Shown here: in pieces, positions 57,720-64,000 of the stretch | Layout of the letters: each line of letters begins with the position of its first letter | How positions within the stretch are numbered: the first letter of the stretch is position 1 | NCBI GenBank assembly: GCA_934655875.1 | Contig: CAKUHB010000006.1 | Span: 53,327-117,326 of the forward strand | DNA length: 64,000 nt | Reading direction: 5' to 3' | Origin: an uncultured Oscillospiraceae bacterium | Lineage (GTDB): Bacteria > Bacillota > Clostridia > Oscillospirales > Oscillospiraceae | The notes under the pieces: generated by a model | What the model was told of the DNA's origin: nothing | The model's database searches: none | The model's input: the letters and a program-made list of their open reading frames with translations, nothing else | Position numbers and translations under genes: made by a program

Positions 57720-58130
57720 ATGAAAATGGATGGGTTACAGTTCTTTTTGATCCTGCTTGCAGGCGGGACGGTCTATGTGATGCTGGAATTTCTTTACCGC
57801 GGGCGCTCGCACTGGAGCATGTTTCTGGACGCGGGGCTGTGTACGGTTCTGATCGGCATGCTCAACGAATGGGCCGAGGGGACGCCGCTTGTCGCGCAGA
57901 TGCTGCTCGGTGCGTGCGTCATTACCGGCTCCGAGCTGCTCTTCGGCGCGATCTTCAACCGCACGTATGCCGTATGGGACTACCGTGGGCTCCGGCACAA
58001 TTACAGGGGGCAGATCTGCCCGCAGTTTTTCTGCTGCTGGCTCTTCGTCGCGCTTCTGGCCGTATTTCTGGACGACGGCGTCCGGTATCTGACCTTCGGC
58101 GAAGCGCTGCCGCGATATGTGTTATTCTAA
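57720..58130 (+). CDS. CmpB-type membrane protein (putative ABC-transporter type IV)
   Basis: A 136-residue protein with four hydrophobic segments and the PF06541 pattern: LYRGRSHWSMFLDAGLCTVLIG, then LGACVITGSELLFGAIFNRTYAVWDYRGL and GQICPQFFCCWLFVALLA. The WDYS/RxxxxNxxGQICxxF-type motif (WDYRGLRHNYRGQICPQF) defines the family; the function is unknown. Starts at 57717 (GTG), 57720 or 57726 are all possible. It converges on mtaB and overlaps it by 9 bp at the 3' ends. Confidence 0.8.
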   Translation: MKMDGLQFFLILLAGGTVYVMLEFLYRGRSHWSMFLDAGLCTVLIGMLNEWAEGTPLVAQMLLGACVITGSELLFGAIFNRTYAVWDYRGLRHNYRGQICPQFFCCWLFVALLAVFLDDGVRYLTFGEALPRYVLF

Positions 58131-59408
58131 TTCTCCCAGCACGCCGTCACGGTACAGCTCCCGGATACGGACGGGGCGGACCTCGTTGTGCAGCTTCTCG
58201 CCCTTGGCATAGACCTTGACGTAGTTCATGGCGTGGCCGGTGAACAGACCGTCCTCTTCCTGTTCAAAGAGCACCTGCTGCACTGTGCCGCACATTGCTT
58301 CGTGGTACTGCGTCTCGAGCTCCGCCGCGACGGCGGCAGCTTCGGCGGCGCGCCGTTCCTTGACGGCGTTCGGGATCTGATCCGGCATGGCGGCAGCGGG
58401 TGTGCCCTTGCGGCGGGAATACGGGAAGATATGGAACATGGACAAGCCGCATGTCCGGACAAAGTCCAGAGACTGCCGGAACTCCTCCTCCGTCTCACCC
58501 GGGAAGCCGACAATGAGGTCGGTCGTCACGGCGCAGCCGGGGAAATACTGCCGCAGCAGCCGCACGCTCTCGTGGTAGCGTGCGGTGTCATATTTCCGGT
58601 GCATGCGGGCAAGCACTGTGTCACAGCCGGACTGGAGACTCAGGTGGAACTGCGGGCAGAGGTTCCCAAAGCCGGACAGCGCCCGGCAGAAGTCCTCGTC
58701 GATCGTGCGCGGCTCCAGAGAGCCAAGGCGGATACGCACCTCCGGTGCGGCGGCGCAGATGGCCGCGAGCAGCTGCCGCAGGCAGCTGCCGTCCTTCCAC
58801 TCCCAACCCCAGGAAGAAATCTCGATCCCGTTTATGACGATCTCGCGGTAACCCTCGGCCGCGAGCGCTTTTGTCTGCTCCACGGCGGCGGCAAGCGGCA
58901 TGGAGCGCACGCGGCCCCGGGCATAGGGGATGATGCAGTAGGTGCAGAAATTGTTGCACCCGTCCTCGACCTTCAGAAGCGCGCGCGTCCGCGCGGCAAG
59001 ACCGCCCGCGGGCAGGATCTCAAAGCTGCGCGGCGCGGCGGCGTCCTCGACGCATTCCCATTTCTGCTTCGTCTCGGCGGCGCGGATCATATGCCGGACA
59101 AAGGCTTCGCGCCCGTCGGTGCCGATCAGCACGTCGACGTCCAGCCTGCGGATCTCGTCCGGGCAGCTCTGGGCGTAGCAGCCGCACACGCCCACGACGG
59201 CAGACGGATTGAGCTTGCGCACGCGGCGGATGGCGTTGCGCGATTTTTTGTCGGAAACAGCCGTCACGGTGCAGGTGTTGATGATATATCCGTCGCAGAT
59301 CTCGTCAAAGGAGCCGAGCGTATGGCCGCTCTGCACAAGCAGCTGCTCCATGGCCTGCGTCTCGTATTGATTGACCTTGCAGCCAAGCGTATAACATGCA
59401 AATTTCAT
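58122..59408 (-). CDS. mtaB: tRNA (t6A37) methylthiotransferase MtaB
   Basis: A 428-residue radical SAM enzyme that adds a methylthio group to N6-threonylcarbamoyladenosine 37. The N-terminal UPF0004 domain has CKVNQYETQAMEQLL (Cys10), GYIINTCTVT and VVGVCGCYAQSCPDEI, giving the second cluster's cysteines. The radical SAM motif is CNNFCTYCIIPYARGRVRS at about residue 148, and a TRAM-type C-terminus follows. Start ATG 59408 is preceded by GGTGG; an in-frame ATG five codons upstream is less likely. It is in a divergent position to the HPr-like gene. Confidence 0.94.
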   Translation of the reverse strand: MKFACYTLGCKVNQYETQAMEQLLVQSGHTLGSFDEICDGYIINTCTVTAVSDKKSRNAIRRVRKLNPSAVVGVCGCYAQSCPDEIRRLDVDVLIGTDGREAFVRHMIRAAETKQKWECVEDAAAPRSFEILPAGGLAARTRALLKVEDGCNNFCTYCIIPYARGRVRSMPLAAAVEQTKALAAEGYREIVINGIEISSWGWEWKDGSCLRQLLAAICAAAPEVRIRLGSLEPRTIDEDFCRALSGFGNLCPQFHLSLQSGCDTVLARMHRKYDTARYHESVRLLRQYFPGCAVTTDLIVGFPGETEEEFRQSLDFVRTCGLSMFHIFPYSRRKGTPAAAMPDQIPNAVKERRAAEAAAVAAELETQYHEAMCGTVQQVLFEQEEDGLFTGHAMNYVKVYAKGEKLHNEVRPVRIRELYRDGVLGELE

Positions 59409-59640
59409 AGATAAAACCACCAAAAGTATCGATTATGCACAAAATAGGTTTGTGTTTTTTGTGGATAGTATAACGAATCATTTTCGATTATACTTATTAG
59501 AAGTGATGTTAATAATTAGGATTTATCTGCTTTTTTGCAGAATGATCCCGGTTTCCGCGCCGCGCGCGGACAGGCGATCTTGCAGCTTTATTATACCTGA
59601 TATCAGCCGGGTTGTATAGCCCATTGCAGGAGGATTTTCC
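59409..59640. other. A/T-rich intergenic region upstream of mtaB and the HPr-like gene
   Basis: 232 bp without a coding signal. It contains several TATACT/TATAAT-like hexamers on the minus strand (around 59465-59500) that could serve mtaB, but none has a convincing -35 partner. It is clearly more A/T-rich than its surroundings. Confidence 0.5.
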
Positions 59641-59886
59641 ATGAGAGAGTTTACTGTCATGTTCCATTCCGTAAATGAGATCGCGGAGTTTGCAACCATT
59701 GCAAACCGGCAGCCGTTTGCGGTTCATTTCAACTACAAAAACTCCCGGCTGGACGCCAAATCGCTCCTGAGTCTCTGCGCGCTTCCGCTCGGGTCGCCGG
59801 TCACGGTCGTCCTCCCGGACGCTTCCGCCTGCGAGCGGTTTTTGAAGGATGTCGGCTCCTTCCGCTGCGACCCCGCGGCAAAGTAA
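59641..59886 (+). CDS. HPr-like phosphocarrier protein lacking the active-site histidine
   Basis: An 81-residue protein with the HPr fold pattern: residues 4-60 align to HPr, and the regulatory Ser46 area is kept (RLDAKSLLSLCALPLGSPVTVVL, Lys-Ser at about 40-41). Where HPr has GIHARPA with the phosphorylated His15, this protein reads SVNEIAEFAT; no His is present at that place. It therefore cannot carry phosphate in sugar import. It resembles Crh-type regulators that act only through Ser phosphorylation. RBS GCAGGAGG lies before ATG. A terminator-like hairpin follows. Confidence 0.8.
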   Translation: MREFTVMFHSVNEIAEFATIANRQPFAVHFNYKNSRLDAKSLLSLCALPLGSPVTVVLPDASACERFLKDVGSFRCDPAAK

Positions 59887-59899
59887 ATCAGTGATATTG

Positions 59900-59949
59900 C
59901 ACCCTCCCGTTTCATACGCTTGTACAAATGAAACGGAAGGGTGATTTTT
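59900..59949 (+). promoter_or_regulatory. Terminator-like hairpin that includes the ribosome site of the carboxypeptidase gene
   Basis: 16-bp stem (left arm 59900-59915 CACCCTCCCGTTTCAT, right arm 59928-59943 ATGAAACGGAAGGGTG, one mismatch), followed by ATTTTTT and then ATG 59951. The only candidate RBS, GGAAGGGTG, is in the right arm. The structure could terminate the HPr-like transcript and also mask translation of the next gene. Confidence 0.65.
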
Positions 59950-59950
59950 T

Positions 59951-61099
59951 ATGAAAAAACGGCTTGTCTGCCTTGCGGCGGCCTGCGTGCTGGCCGCCAT
60001 GCTGTGCGTCCCGGCGGCAGCGGAGGAGCTCAATTTGCCCGCGCCGTCGTGCATCCTGATGGAGAAGCAGACCGGGCAGATCCTGTATGAATCCAACGCG
60101 CACGAAAAGCTCCGCCCGGCCAGCGTCACGAAGATCATGACGCTGCTTCTCGTGATGGAAGCGCTGGACAACGGCTCGATCGGCTGGGACGACACCGTCA
60201 CGACCTCCGCGGCCGCCGCAGCCAAGGGCGGCAGCCAGATCTATCTGGAGGAGAATGAGCAGCTGCCGCTGACGGAGATGCTCAAATCCGTTGTCGTCTC
60301 CTCTGCAAACGACTGCGCCTGCGCGCTGGCCGAGCATGTCGCTGGCAGTGAAGCAGCCTTCGTCGAGCGGATGAACCGGCGCGCGGAGGAGCTTGGCATG
60401 ACGGACACGCACTTTGTCAACTGCACCGGTCTGGACGATGGCCCGGACGCCGACACGCACCTGACCACCGCGTATGACATTGCGCTCATGTCCTGCGAGC
60501 TTCTGAAGCACGAGAAGATCAAGGAGTACACGACCATCTGGATGGACACCGTCCGCGGCGGCCAGTTCGGCCTGTCCAACACGAATAAGCTCGTCCGGTT
60601 CTATGACGGCACGACGGGGCTGAAGACCGGCTATACTTCCGCCGCGGGCTATTGCCTGTCTGCATCCGCGATGCGCGGCGGGATGGAGCTGGTCGCAGTC
60701 GTGCTGCACTGTGCAAGCTCCGTCGACCGGTTTGAATCCGCAAAGGCGCTTCTCAACTACGGCTTTTCCAACTACGCCCTCGTGACGCCGCAGGCGGAGG
60801 ACGGCATCCCGCCGGTTCCGGTCCTGCTCGGTCATCAGGATTTCGTCACGCCCGTCCCTGCGCAGGATACGCCGCTGCTGCTGGAAAAGGGACTCGTTTC
60901 GCAGGTGCAGACTGCTGTCCGTGTCGATGATGCCGTCACGGCTCCGGTACAGGCCGGGCAGCAGCTCGGAACCATGACCGTGACTGCCGGAGAGCAGGTC
61001 CTCGCCGAGATTCCGCTCGTCGCCCCGGAGGCTGTTGCCGCGCGCACGTGGCTGGACGTGTGGGCGGAGCTGCTCAAAAACATCTGCCTGACAAAATAG
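59951..61099 (+). CDS. D-alanyl-D-alanine carboxypeptidase (PBP5/DacF type)
   Basis: A 382-residue serine peptidase that trims the fifth D-Ala of peptidoglycan stems. Signal peptide to about residue 24 (ends PAAAEE). Catalytic motifs are Ser58-Val-Thr-Lys61 (ASVTKIMTLLL), Ser118-Ala-Asn120 (SSANDCACAL), and KTG in TTGLKTGYTSAAGYC at about 224. The C-terminal beta domain and amphipathic anchor WLDVWAELLKNICLTK are as in PBP5. It starts directly after a hairpin with T6, so its expression depends on readthrough or a structure switch. Confidence 0.94.
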   Translation: MKKRLVCLAAACVLAAMLCVPAAAEELNLPAPSCILMEKQTGQILYESNAHEKLRPASVTKIMTLLLVMEALDNGSIGWDDTVTTSAAAAAKGGSQIYLEENEQLPLTEMLKSVVVSSANDCACALAEHVAGSEAAFVERMNRRAEELGMTDTHFVNCTGLDDGPDADTHLTTAYDIALMSCELLKHEKIKEYTTIWMDTVRGGQFGLSNTNKLVRFYDGTTGLKTGYTSAAGYCLSASAMRGGMELVAVVLHCASSVDRFESAKALLNYGFSNYALVTPQAEDGIPPVPVLLGHQDFVTPVPAQDTPLLLEKGLVSQVQTAVRVDDAVTAPVQAGQQLGTMTVTAGEQVLAEIPLVAPEAVAARTWLDVWAELLKNICLTK

Positions 61100-61133
61100 C
61101 GCGTCGCTCTTCAAAATGTCACAAATTGTTTTT

Positions 61134-61162
61134 TTGCGTTTTTCTCGGAAGTGTAGTATCAT
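61134..61162 (+). promoter_or_regulatory. Promoter for the PGI-like gene
   Basis: -35 TTGCGT (61134-61139), 17-bp spacer, -10 TATCAT (61157-61162), 30 bp upstream of the start. Confidence 0.6.
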
Positions 61163-61192
61163 AGAAAAAAGCTTTACGTGGAGGCGCGCGCA

Positions 61193-62449
61193 ATGATCGA
61201 CGTTGAATTATCGAATATCTGGGGGAGCGTCAGTCTGCCGGATCTGCTGTCCGGGGAAAAGGATCTGTTTGACGCGCATATGCAGCTTCGCACCAATACG
61301 CCGGACGGGCCGGATTTCCTCGGCTGGCTGAACGCGCCGGAGGGCGTGATGGCCCGTTCGGTGCTTGCGATCGGCACGGCGGCGGGGCAGATCGGCTCGC
61401 TTGGCGATACGCTCGTCGTCATCGGCGGCGGCAGCGCGCCGCTGGCCGCGCAGGCCGCGATCGCCGCGCTGGGCGGCGGCGAGAAGCCGGAGCTGATTTT
61501 TGCCGGGACAAGTCTTTCCACACAGGCCTATCAGGCGCTGTGCCAGAGACTGGAGGGCAAAGAGTTCTGCCTGCTGCTGGCGGCGCAGAGGGACGTCAGT
61601 CTGGAATGCGGCGTCGCTTCGCGCGCGGTGCGCTGGCTCCTTGAGCGGCGCTACGGGCCGGAGGCCAAGCAGCATATCTTCGTCTGTGCGCCGAAGGGCA
61701 GCCTGATGCACACGATGGCAAAGGAGGAGGGCTATACCTTCCTGCCGCAGCCCGCGCAGCTCGGCTGCGCGGATTCCGGTTTGTCCCCCGCGGCGCTCGT
61801 GCCGATGGCCGTCGCCGGGATCGAGCCGCTTGGGATCCTCGAGGGTGCGGAGCAGGCGTATCACGACTATGATCTGCGCGCGTTTGAAAACCCCGTCTGG
61901 ATGTATGCCGGCGCGCGCCACGCGCTTGAGGTGCGTGCCCGCCGGACAGAGTTCCTCGGTATTTTTGAGCCGGATCTCGCGGCGCTTGGCCGCTGGTGGA
62001 GCCATATGACCGCCCGGCGCAGCTGCCGCGGCGGATACGGCGTGCTGCCCGTGGCGGCGGAGCTTCCCGGCTCCCTTGACGCGATGGATGCCATGCTGAC
62101 CGGCAGCCGCAGCGCGTTTGAGACCTTCCTGCGCATCCCGCTGTGCGAGCGCCGGTGCAACATTGAGCTGGACTGGAAGGACTATGACGGTCTCGGCTTC
62201 CTCTCCGGACGCACGGTCGGCGAGGTGGAGAGCACGCTCTTTGACGCGCTGGTGCAGACGCATGCCTCCGCCGACGTGCCGATGATCGGCCTGTCTGCCG
62301 GGCAGCTGGACGCGGCGCAGCTCGGCGAGCTTCTGTATTTCTTCGAACTGACCGCAGCGCTCTGCGCGGCGGCGGACGGCCTTGCGCCGTTCGATCCGAA
62401 GCAGATCTTCCCCGTCCGCGAAGCGGCCAATGCTGCGATGCAGGGCTGA
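61193..62449 (+). CDS. Degenerate phosphoglucose isomerase-like SIS protein
   Basis: A 418-residue protein that looks like a diverged glucose-6-phosphate isomerase. VVIGGGSAPLAAQAAIAAL at about residues 79-97 matches the first SIS loop, and DVPMIGLSAGQLDAAQLGELLYFFELTAALCAAADGLAPFDP near the C-terminus matches the PGI region that normally ends NPFDQPGVExxK. Both PGI signatures are degraded: the GRFS-type motif reads ARRSCRGGYGVLP, and QPGVE and its Lys are missing. RBS GGAGG precedes ATG 61193. Catalysis of the standard reaction is doubtful. Confidence 0.6.
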   Translation: MIDVELSNIWGSVSLPDLLSGEKDLFDAHMQLRTNTPDGPDFLGWLNAPEGVMARSVLAIGTAAGQIGSLGDTLVVIGGGSAPLAAQAAIAALGGGEKPELIFAGTSLSTQAYQALCQRLEGKEFCLLLAAQRDVSLECGVASRAVRWLLERRYGPEAKQHIFVCAPKGSLMHTMAKEEGYTFLPQPAQLGCADSGLSPAALVPMAVAGIEPLGILEGAEQAYHDYDLRAFENPVWMYAGARHALEVRARRTEFLGIFEPDLAALGRWWSHMTARRSCRGGYGVLPVAAELPGSLDAMDAMLTGSRSAFETFLRIPLCERRCNIELDWKDYDGLGFLSGRTVGEVESTLFDALVQTHASADVPMIGLSAGQLDAAQLGELLYFFELTAALCAAADGLAPFDPKQIFPVREAANAAMQG

Positions 62450-62486
62450 GCCGGCAGAAGTTCATGATCTTTTCACAAGGAAGTCC

Positions 62487-62515
62487 TTGTGTTTCGGCGG
62501 GAAAGCTGGTACAAT
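62487..62515 (+). promoter_or_regulatory. Promoter for the small P-loop protein gene
   Basis: -35 TTGTGT (62487-62492), 17-bp spacer, -10 TACAAT (62510-62515), 38 bp before the start. Confidence 0.65.
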
Positions 62516-62552
62516 AAGATCGACCAGAGCGACAAAAAGGAGGAATGCCAGT

Positions 62553-62966
62553 ATGGTCAATATTATGATGGGTCCCGAAGGCTCCGGAAAGACGAAGCAG
62601 CTCATCGGCGCCCTGAATCAGGCAGTTCAAAAAGAGTCCGGCAGCATCGTCTGCATGGAAAAAGGCGATACCCTGCGTTTTGACGTCGATCACCGCGTCC
62701 GGCTGATCGATATTAAGGATTACGCATACGGCGGCTATTCGTTCCTGCGCGGCTTTATCAGCGGTCTGCACGCAGGCAACTTTGACATTACGCATATTTT
62801 CATCGACAACCTGTACAAGCTGTCTCAGGACGACGATCCCAAGGATACGGAAAATTTCCTCGACTGGTGCAGCGTCTTCTCCGCGGAAAACGGCGTCGCG
62901 TTTACGCTGACCATCGCGGGCGAACCGGCCGGCGCGCCGGACTATATCGCAAGATATATGGATTGA
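62553..62966 (+). CDS. Small P-loop NTPase-like protein of unknown function
   Basis: A 137-residue soluble protein. MVNIMMGPEGSGKTKQLI has a Walker A (GPEGSGKT, residues 7-14), and THIFIDNLYKLSQDDDPKD at about residue 90 is a Walker B-like strand (hhhhDN). Only about half a normal RecA-like core is present. It resembles short ATPase proteins annotated as twitching-motility-type in Clostridia. RBS AAAAGGAGG lies 11 bases before ATG. Own promoter and terminator, so a single-gene unit. Confidence 0.75.
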   Translation: MVNIMMGPEGSGKTKQLIGALNQAVQKESGSIVCMEKGDTLRFDVDHRVRLIDIKDYAYGGYSFLRGFISGLHAGNFDITHIFIDNLYKLSQDDDPKDTENFLDWCSVFSAENGVAFTLTIAGEPAGAPDYIARYMD

Positions 62967-62980
62967 TCAGAAAATTACAG

Positions 62981-63010
62981 GCGCTGCGGAGCTGCTCCGC
63001 AGCGCTTTTT
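62981..63010 (+). terminator. Terminator after the small P-loop protein gene
   Basis: 10-bp stem GCGCTGCGGA / TCCGCAGCGC with a 5-nt loop and T5. Confidence 0.9.
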
Positions 63011-63048
63011 CAGCAGCCGGCGCGCTTGCCGGAGAACGGAGGGATCCG

Positions 63049-63909
63049 ATGGAGCACCAGCAATACGCGCAGCGCGGCTATCTGCACGAGGATTTCCGGC
63101 TGTTTCATCTGAACGGCCCGATGGAGGAGCAGCTGGACTGGCATTACCACACGTTCCACAAGCTGATCTTCTTCCTCGGCGGCACATCCGGCTACGGCAT
63201 CGAGGGGCGGAGCTATCCGCTTGAGCCGGGCGACGTGATCCTCGTGCCGCAGGGCTGCGTCCACCGGCCCGAGGCGGAACCGGGCGCGCCGTATGAGCGC
63301 GTGATCGTCTACCTTTCCGCCGACTATCTCTCCCGCGCAGGCAGCACGGAGTGCCCCCTGGACAATTGCTTCCTGCTCGCCAAGTCACGCTTCCAGTTCG
63401 TTCTCCGGCCGCAGCACATGCGCCGGGCGCTTTCGCAGGCACTGAGCGGGCTGGAGCTTGCCGTCACGCAGCCGGGCTTCGGCCAGACGCTGCTTTCACA
63501 GGCGGCGCTCATGCAGCTGCTGATCCTCCTTTGCCGCGCCATGGACGCCCAGCCGCAGACCGTCCCCAGTCTGGCCGCGGACGAAAAGATCGCGGCGATC
63601 ATGCAGTATCTGTCCCAGAACCCGACGCAGGAGATCTCCATTGACGATCTGGCCTCCCGGTTTTATATCAGCAAATACCACATGATGCGCCGCTTCCGTG
63701 CCGAGACCGGCTATACCATCCACGCCTATCTTGTCAGCAAGCGGCTCGTCCTCGCGCGCGAGCAGATCGCGTCCGGCGTGCCGGTTTTGCAGGCCGCGGG
63801 CGCGTGCGGCTTTGGTGATTATTCCGCGTTCTGCCGCGCCTACCGCCGCCAGTTCGGCCAGCCCCCCAGCAGCGCGCGGGAATCCGGGAAAAAATCAAAA
63901 AACCCTTGA
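63049..63909 (+). CDS. AraC-family transcriptional regulator
   Basis: A 286-residue regulator with an N-terminal cupin (HTFHKLIFFLGGTSGYGIEGRSYPLEPGDVILVPQGCVHRPE, about residues 30-75) and two C-terminal HTH motifs (ISIDDLASRFYISKYHMMRRFRAETGYTIHAYLVSKRL, then AREQIASGVPVLQAAGACGFGDYSAFCRAYRRQFGQPP). The cupin suggests sugar-type ligands. RBS ACGGAGGG is before ATG. No regulated gene is adjacent in the window; it is followed by a tRNA whose -35 box overlaps its stop codon. Confidence 0.92.
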   Translation: MEHQQYAQRGYLHEDFRLFHLNGPMEEQLDWHYHTFHKLIFFLGGTSGYGIEGRSYPLEPGDVILVPQGCVHRPEAEPGAPYERVIVYLSADYLSRAGSTECPLDNCFLLAKSRFQFVLRPQHMRRALSQALSGLELAVTQPGFGQTLLSQAALMQLLILLCRAMDAQPQTVPSLAADEKIAAIMQYLSQNPTQEISIDDLASRFYISKYHMMRRFRAETGYTIHAYLVSKRLVLAREQIASGVPVLQAAGACGFGDYSAFCRAYRRQFGQPPSSARESGKKSKNP

Positions 63910-63934
63910 CAGCTCCAGCTTCGTGTGCTATGAT
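63906..63934 (+). promoter_or_regulatory. Promoter of the tRNA-Gly gene
   Basis: -35 TTGACA (63906-63911, sharing bases with the araC-type stop codon), 17-bp spacer, -10 TATGAT (63929-63934), 28 bp before the tRNA. Confidence 0.85.
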
Positions 63935-63961
63935 TCTAAGGCTGAATTTGTCAGAGTGCCT

Positions 63962-64000
63962 GCGGGTGTAGCACAACGGCCAGGGCACCAGCCTTCCAAG
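63962..64000 (+). tRNA. tRNA-Gly (TCC), 3' part outside the window
   Basis: GCGGGTGTAGCACAACGG begins the acceptor and D-arm and is followed by CCAGCCTTCCAAG, whose anticodon loop CTTCCAA gives TCC. Only the first 39 bases are inside the window. Confidence 0.9.

Overview
The window is GC-rich, densely packed bacterial DNA, most likely from an anaerobic low-temperature-typical gut Clostridia lineage of the high-GC Oscillospirales type. The assignment is inferred from content. There are consensus sigma-A promoters (TTGACA, 16-17 bp, TATAAT-like), strong AGGAGG ribosome sites, a long SRP RNA with an Alu-type 5' domain, CarD, YlbM/TmcAL, DegV, a CmpB-type membrane protein and an oxygen-sensitive class III ribonucleotide reductase. 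Two families of short dispersed inverted-repeat elements of a kind common in that order are also present. No rRNA, CRISPR array, prophage, insertion-sequence transposase or replication origin is visible.

Layout. 1-5013: a nucleoside uptake and salvage operon, with a BMP-type ABC transporter (ATPase cut by the window edge, two permeases), pyrimidine-nucleoside phosphorylase and uridine kinase. 5070-10220 (minus): CarD, glutamate racemase, deoxynucleoside kinase, an ABC-2 type exporter pair and a DUF2284 protein. 10573-14369: a membrane-anchored XRE regulator, then a minus-strand group of nucleoside kinase, MATE transporter and RluA pseudouridine synthase. 14533-24408: a two-component system followed by an unusual operon: a giant solute-binding lipoprotein with a propeller-like N-terminal half, two sugar-type permeases, an HlyD/RND-type adaptor with a very long coiled coil, and a two-TM protein resembling the extracytoplasmic part of MacB. 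It has no ATPase. 24518-30273: an AbrB-type regulator with a PLP lyase-like protein, a DMT transporter, a repeat-rich gap, and an amino-acid ABC transporter. 30503-38955: anaerobic ribonucleotide reductase with two NrdR-box-like sites, a small coiled-coil protein, peptidase T, acetate kinase, TmcAL, and a GntR-ABC operon. 39328-49859: housekeeping genes (L31, HflX, YigZ, Dgt, DnaG, RpoD, acyl carrier protein, SRP RNA, DnaX, YbaB, RecR). 49932-53655: a cytoplasmic ParB-like/BMP fusion protein with a phosphoesterase and an rRNA methyltransferase. 53775-55461: a lower-GC island with a four-repeat Ltp-type lipoprotein, a small membrane protein and a divergent XRE regulator. 55597-64000: DegV, DUF1836, tRNA-Met and tRNA-Glu, CmpB-like protein, MtaB, an HPr-like protein without the catalytic histidine, a D,D-carboxypeptidase, a degenerate phosphoglucose-isomerase-like protein, a small P-loop protein, an AraC regulator and the start of tRNA-Gly.

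How it fits together. Nucleotide metabolism recurs: nucleoside import, phosphorolysis and kinases, deoxynucleoside kinase, dGTPase and class III ribonucleotide reductase. The best candidates for something undescribed are (1) the hybrid importer/adaptor/MacB-like operon at 16697-24408, (2) the Ltp island at 53775-55461, a possible phage-exclusion module, and (3) the ParB-like/BMP fusion at 49932-51881. Several transcription units carry clear candidate operators: NrdR boxes, a GntR palindrome over a -10 box, an XRE palindrome over a -35 box, and an Arc-type palindrome between two divergent small genes.
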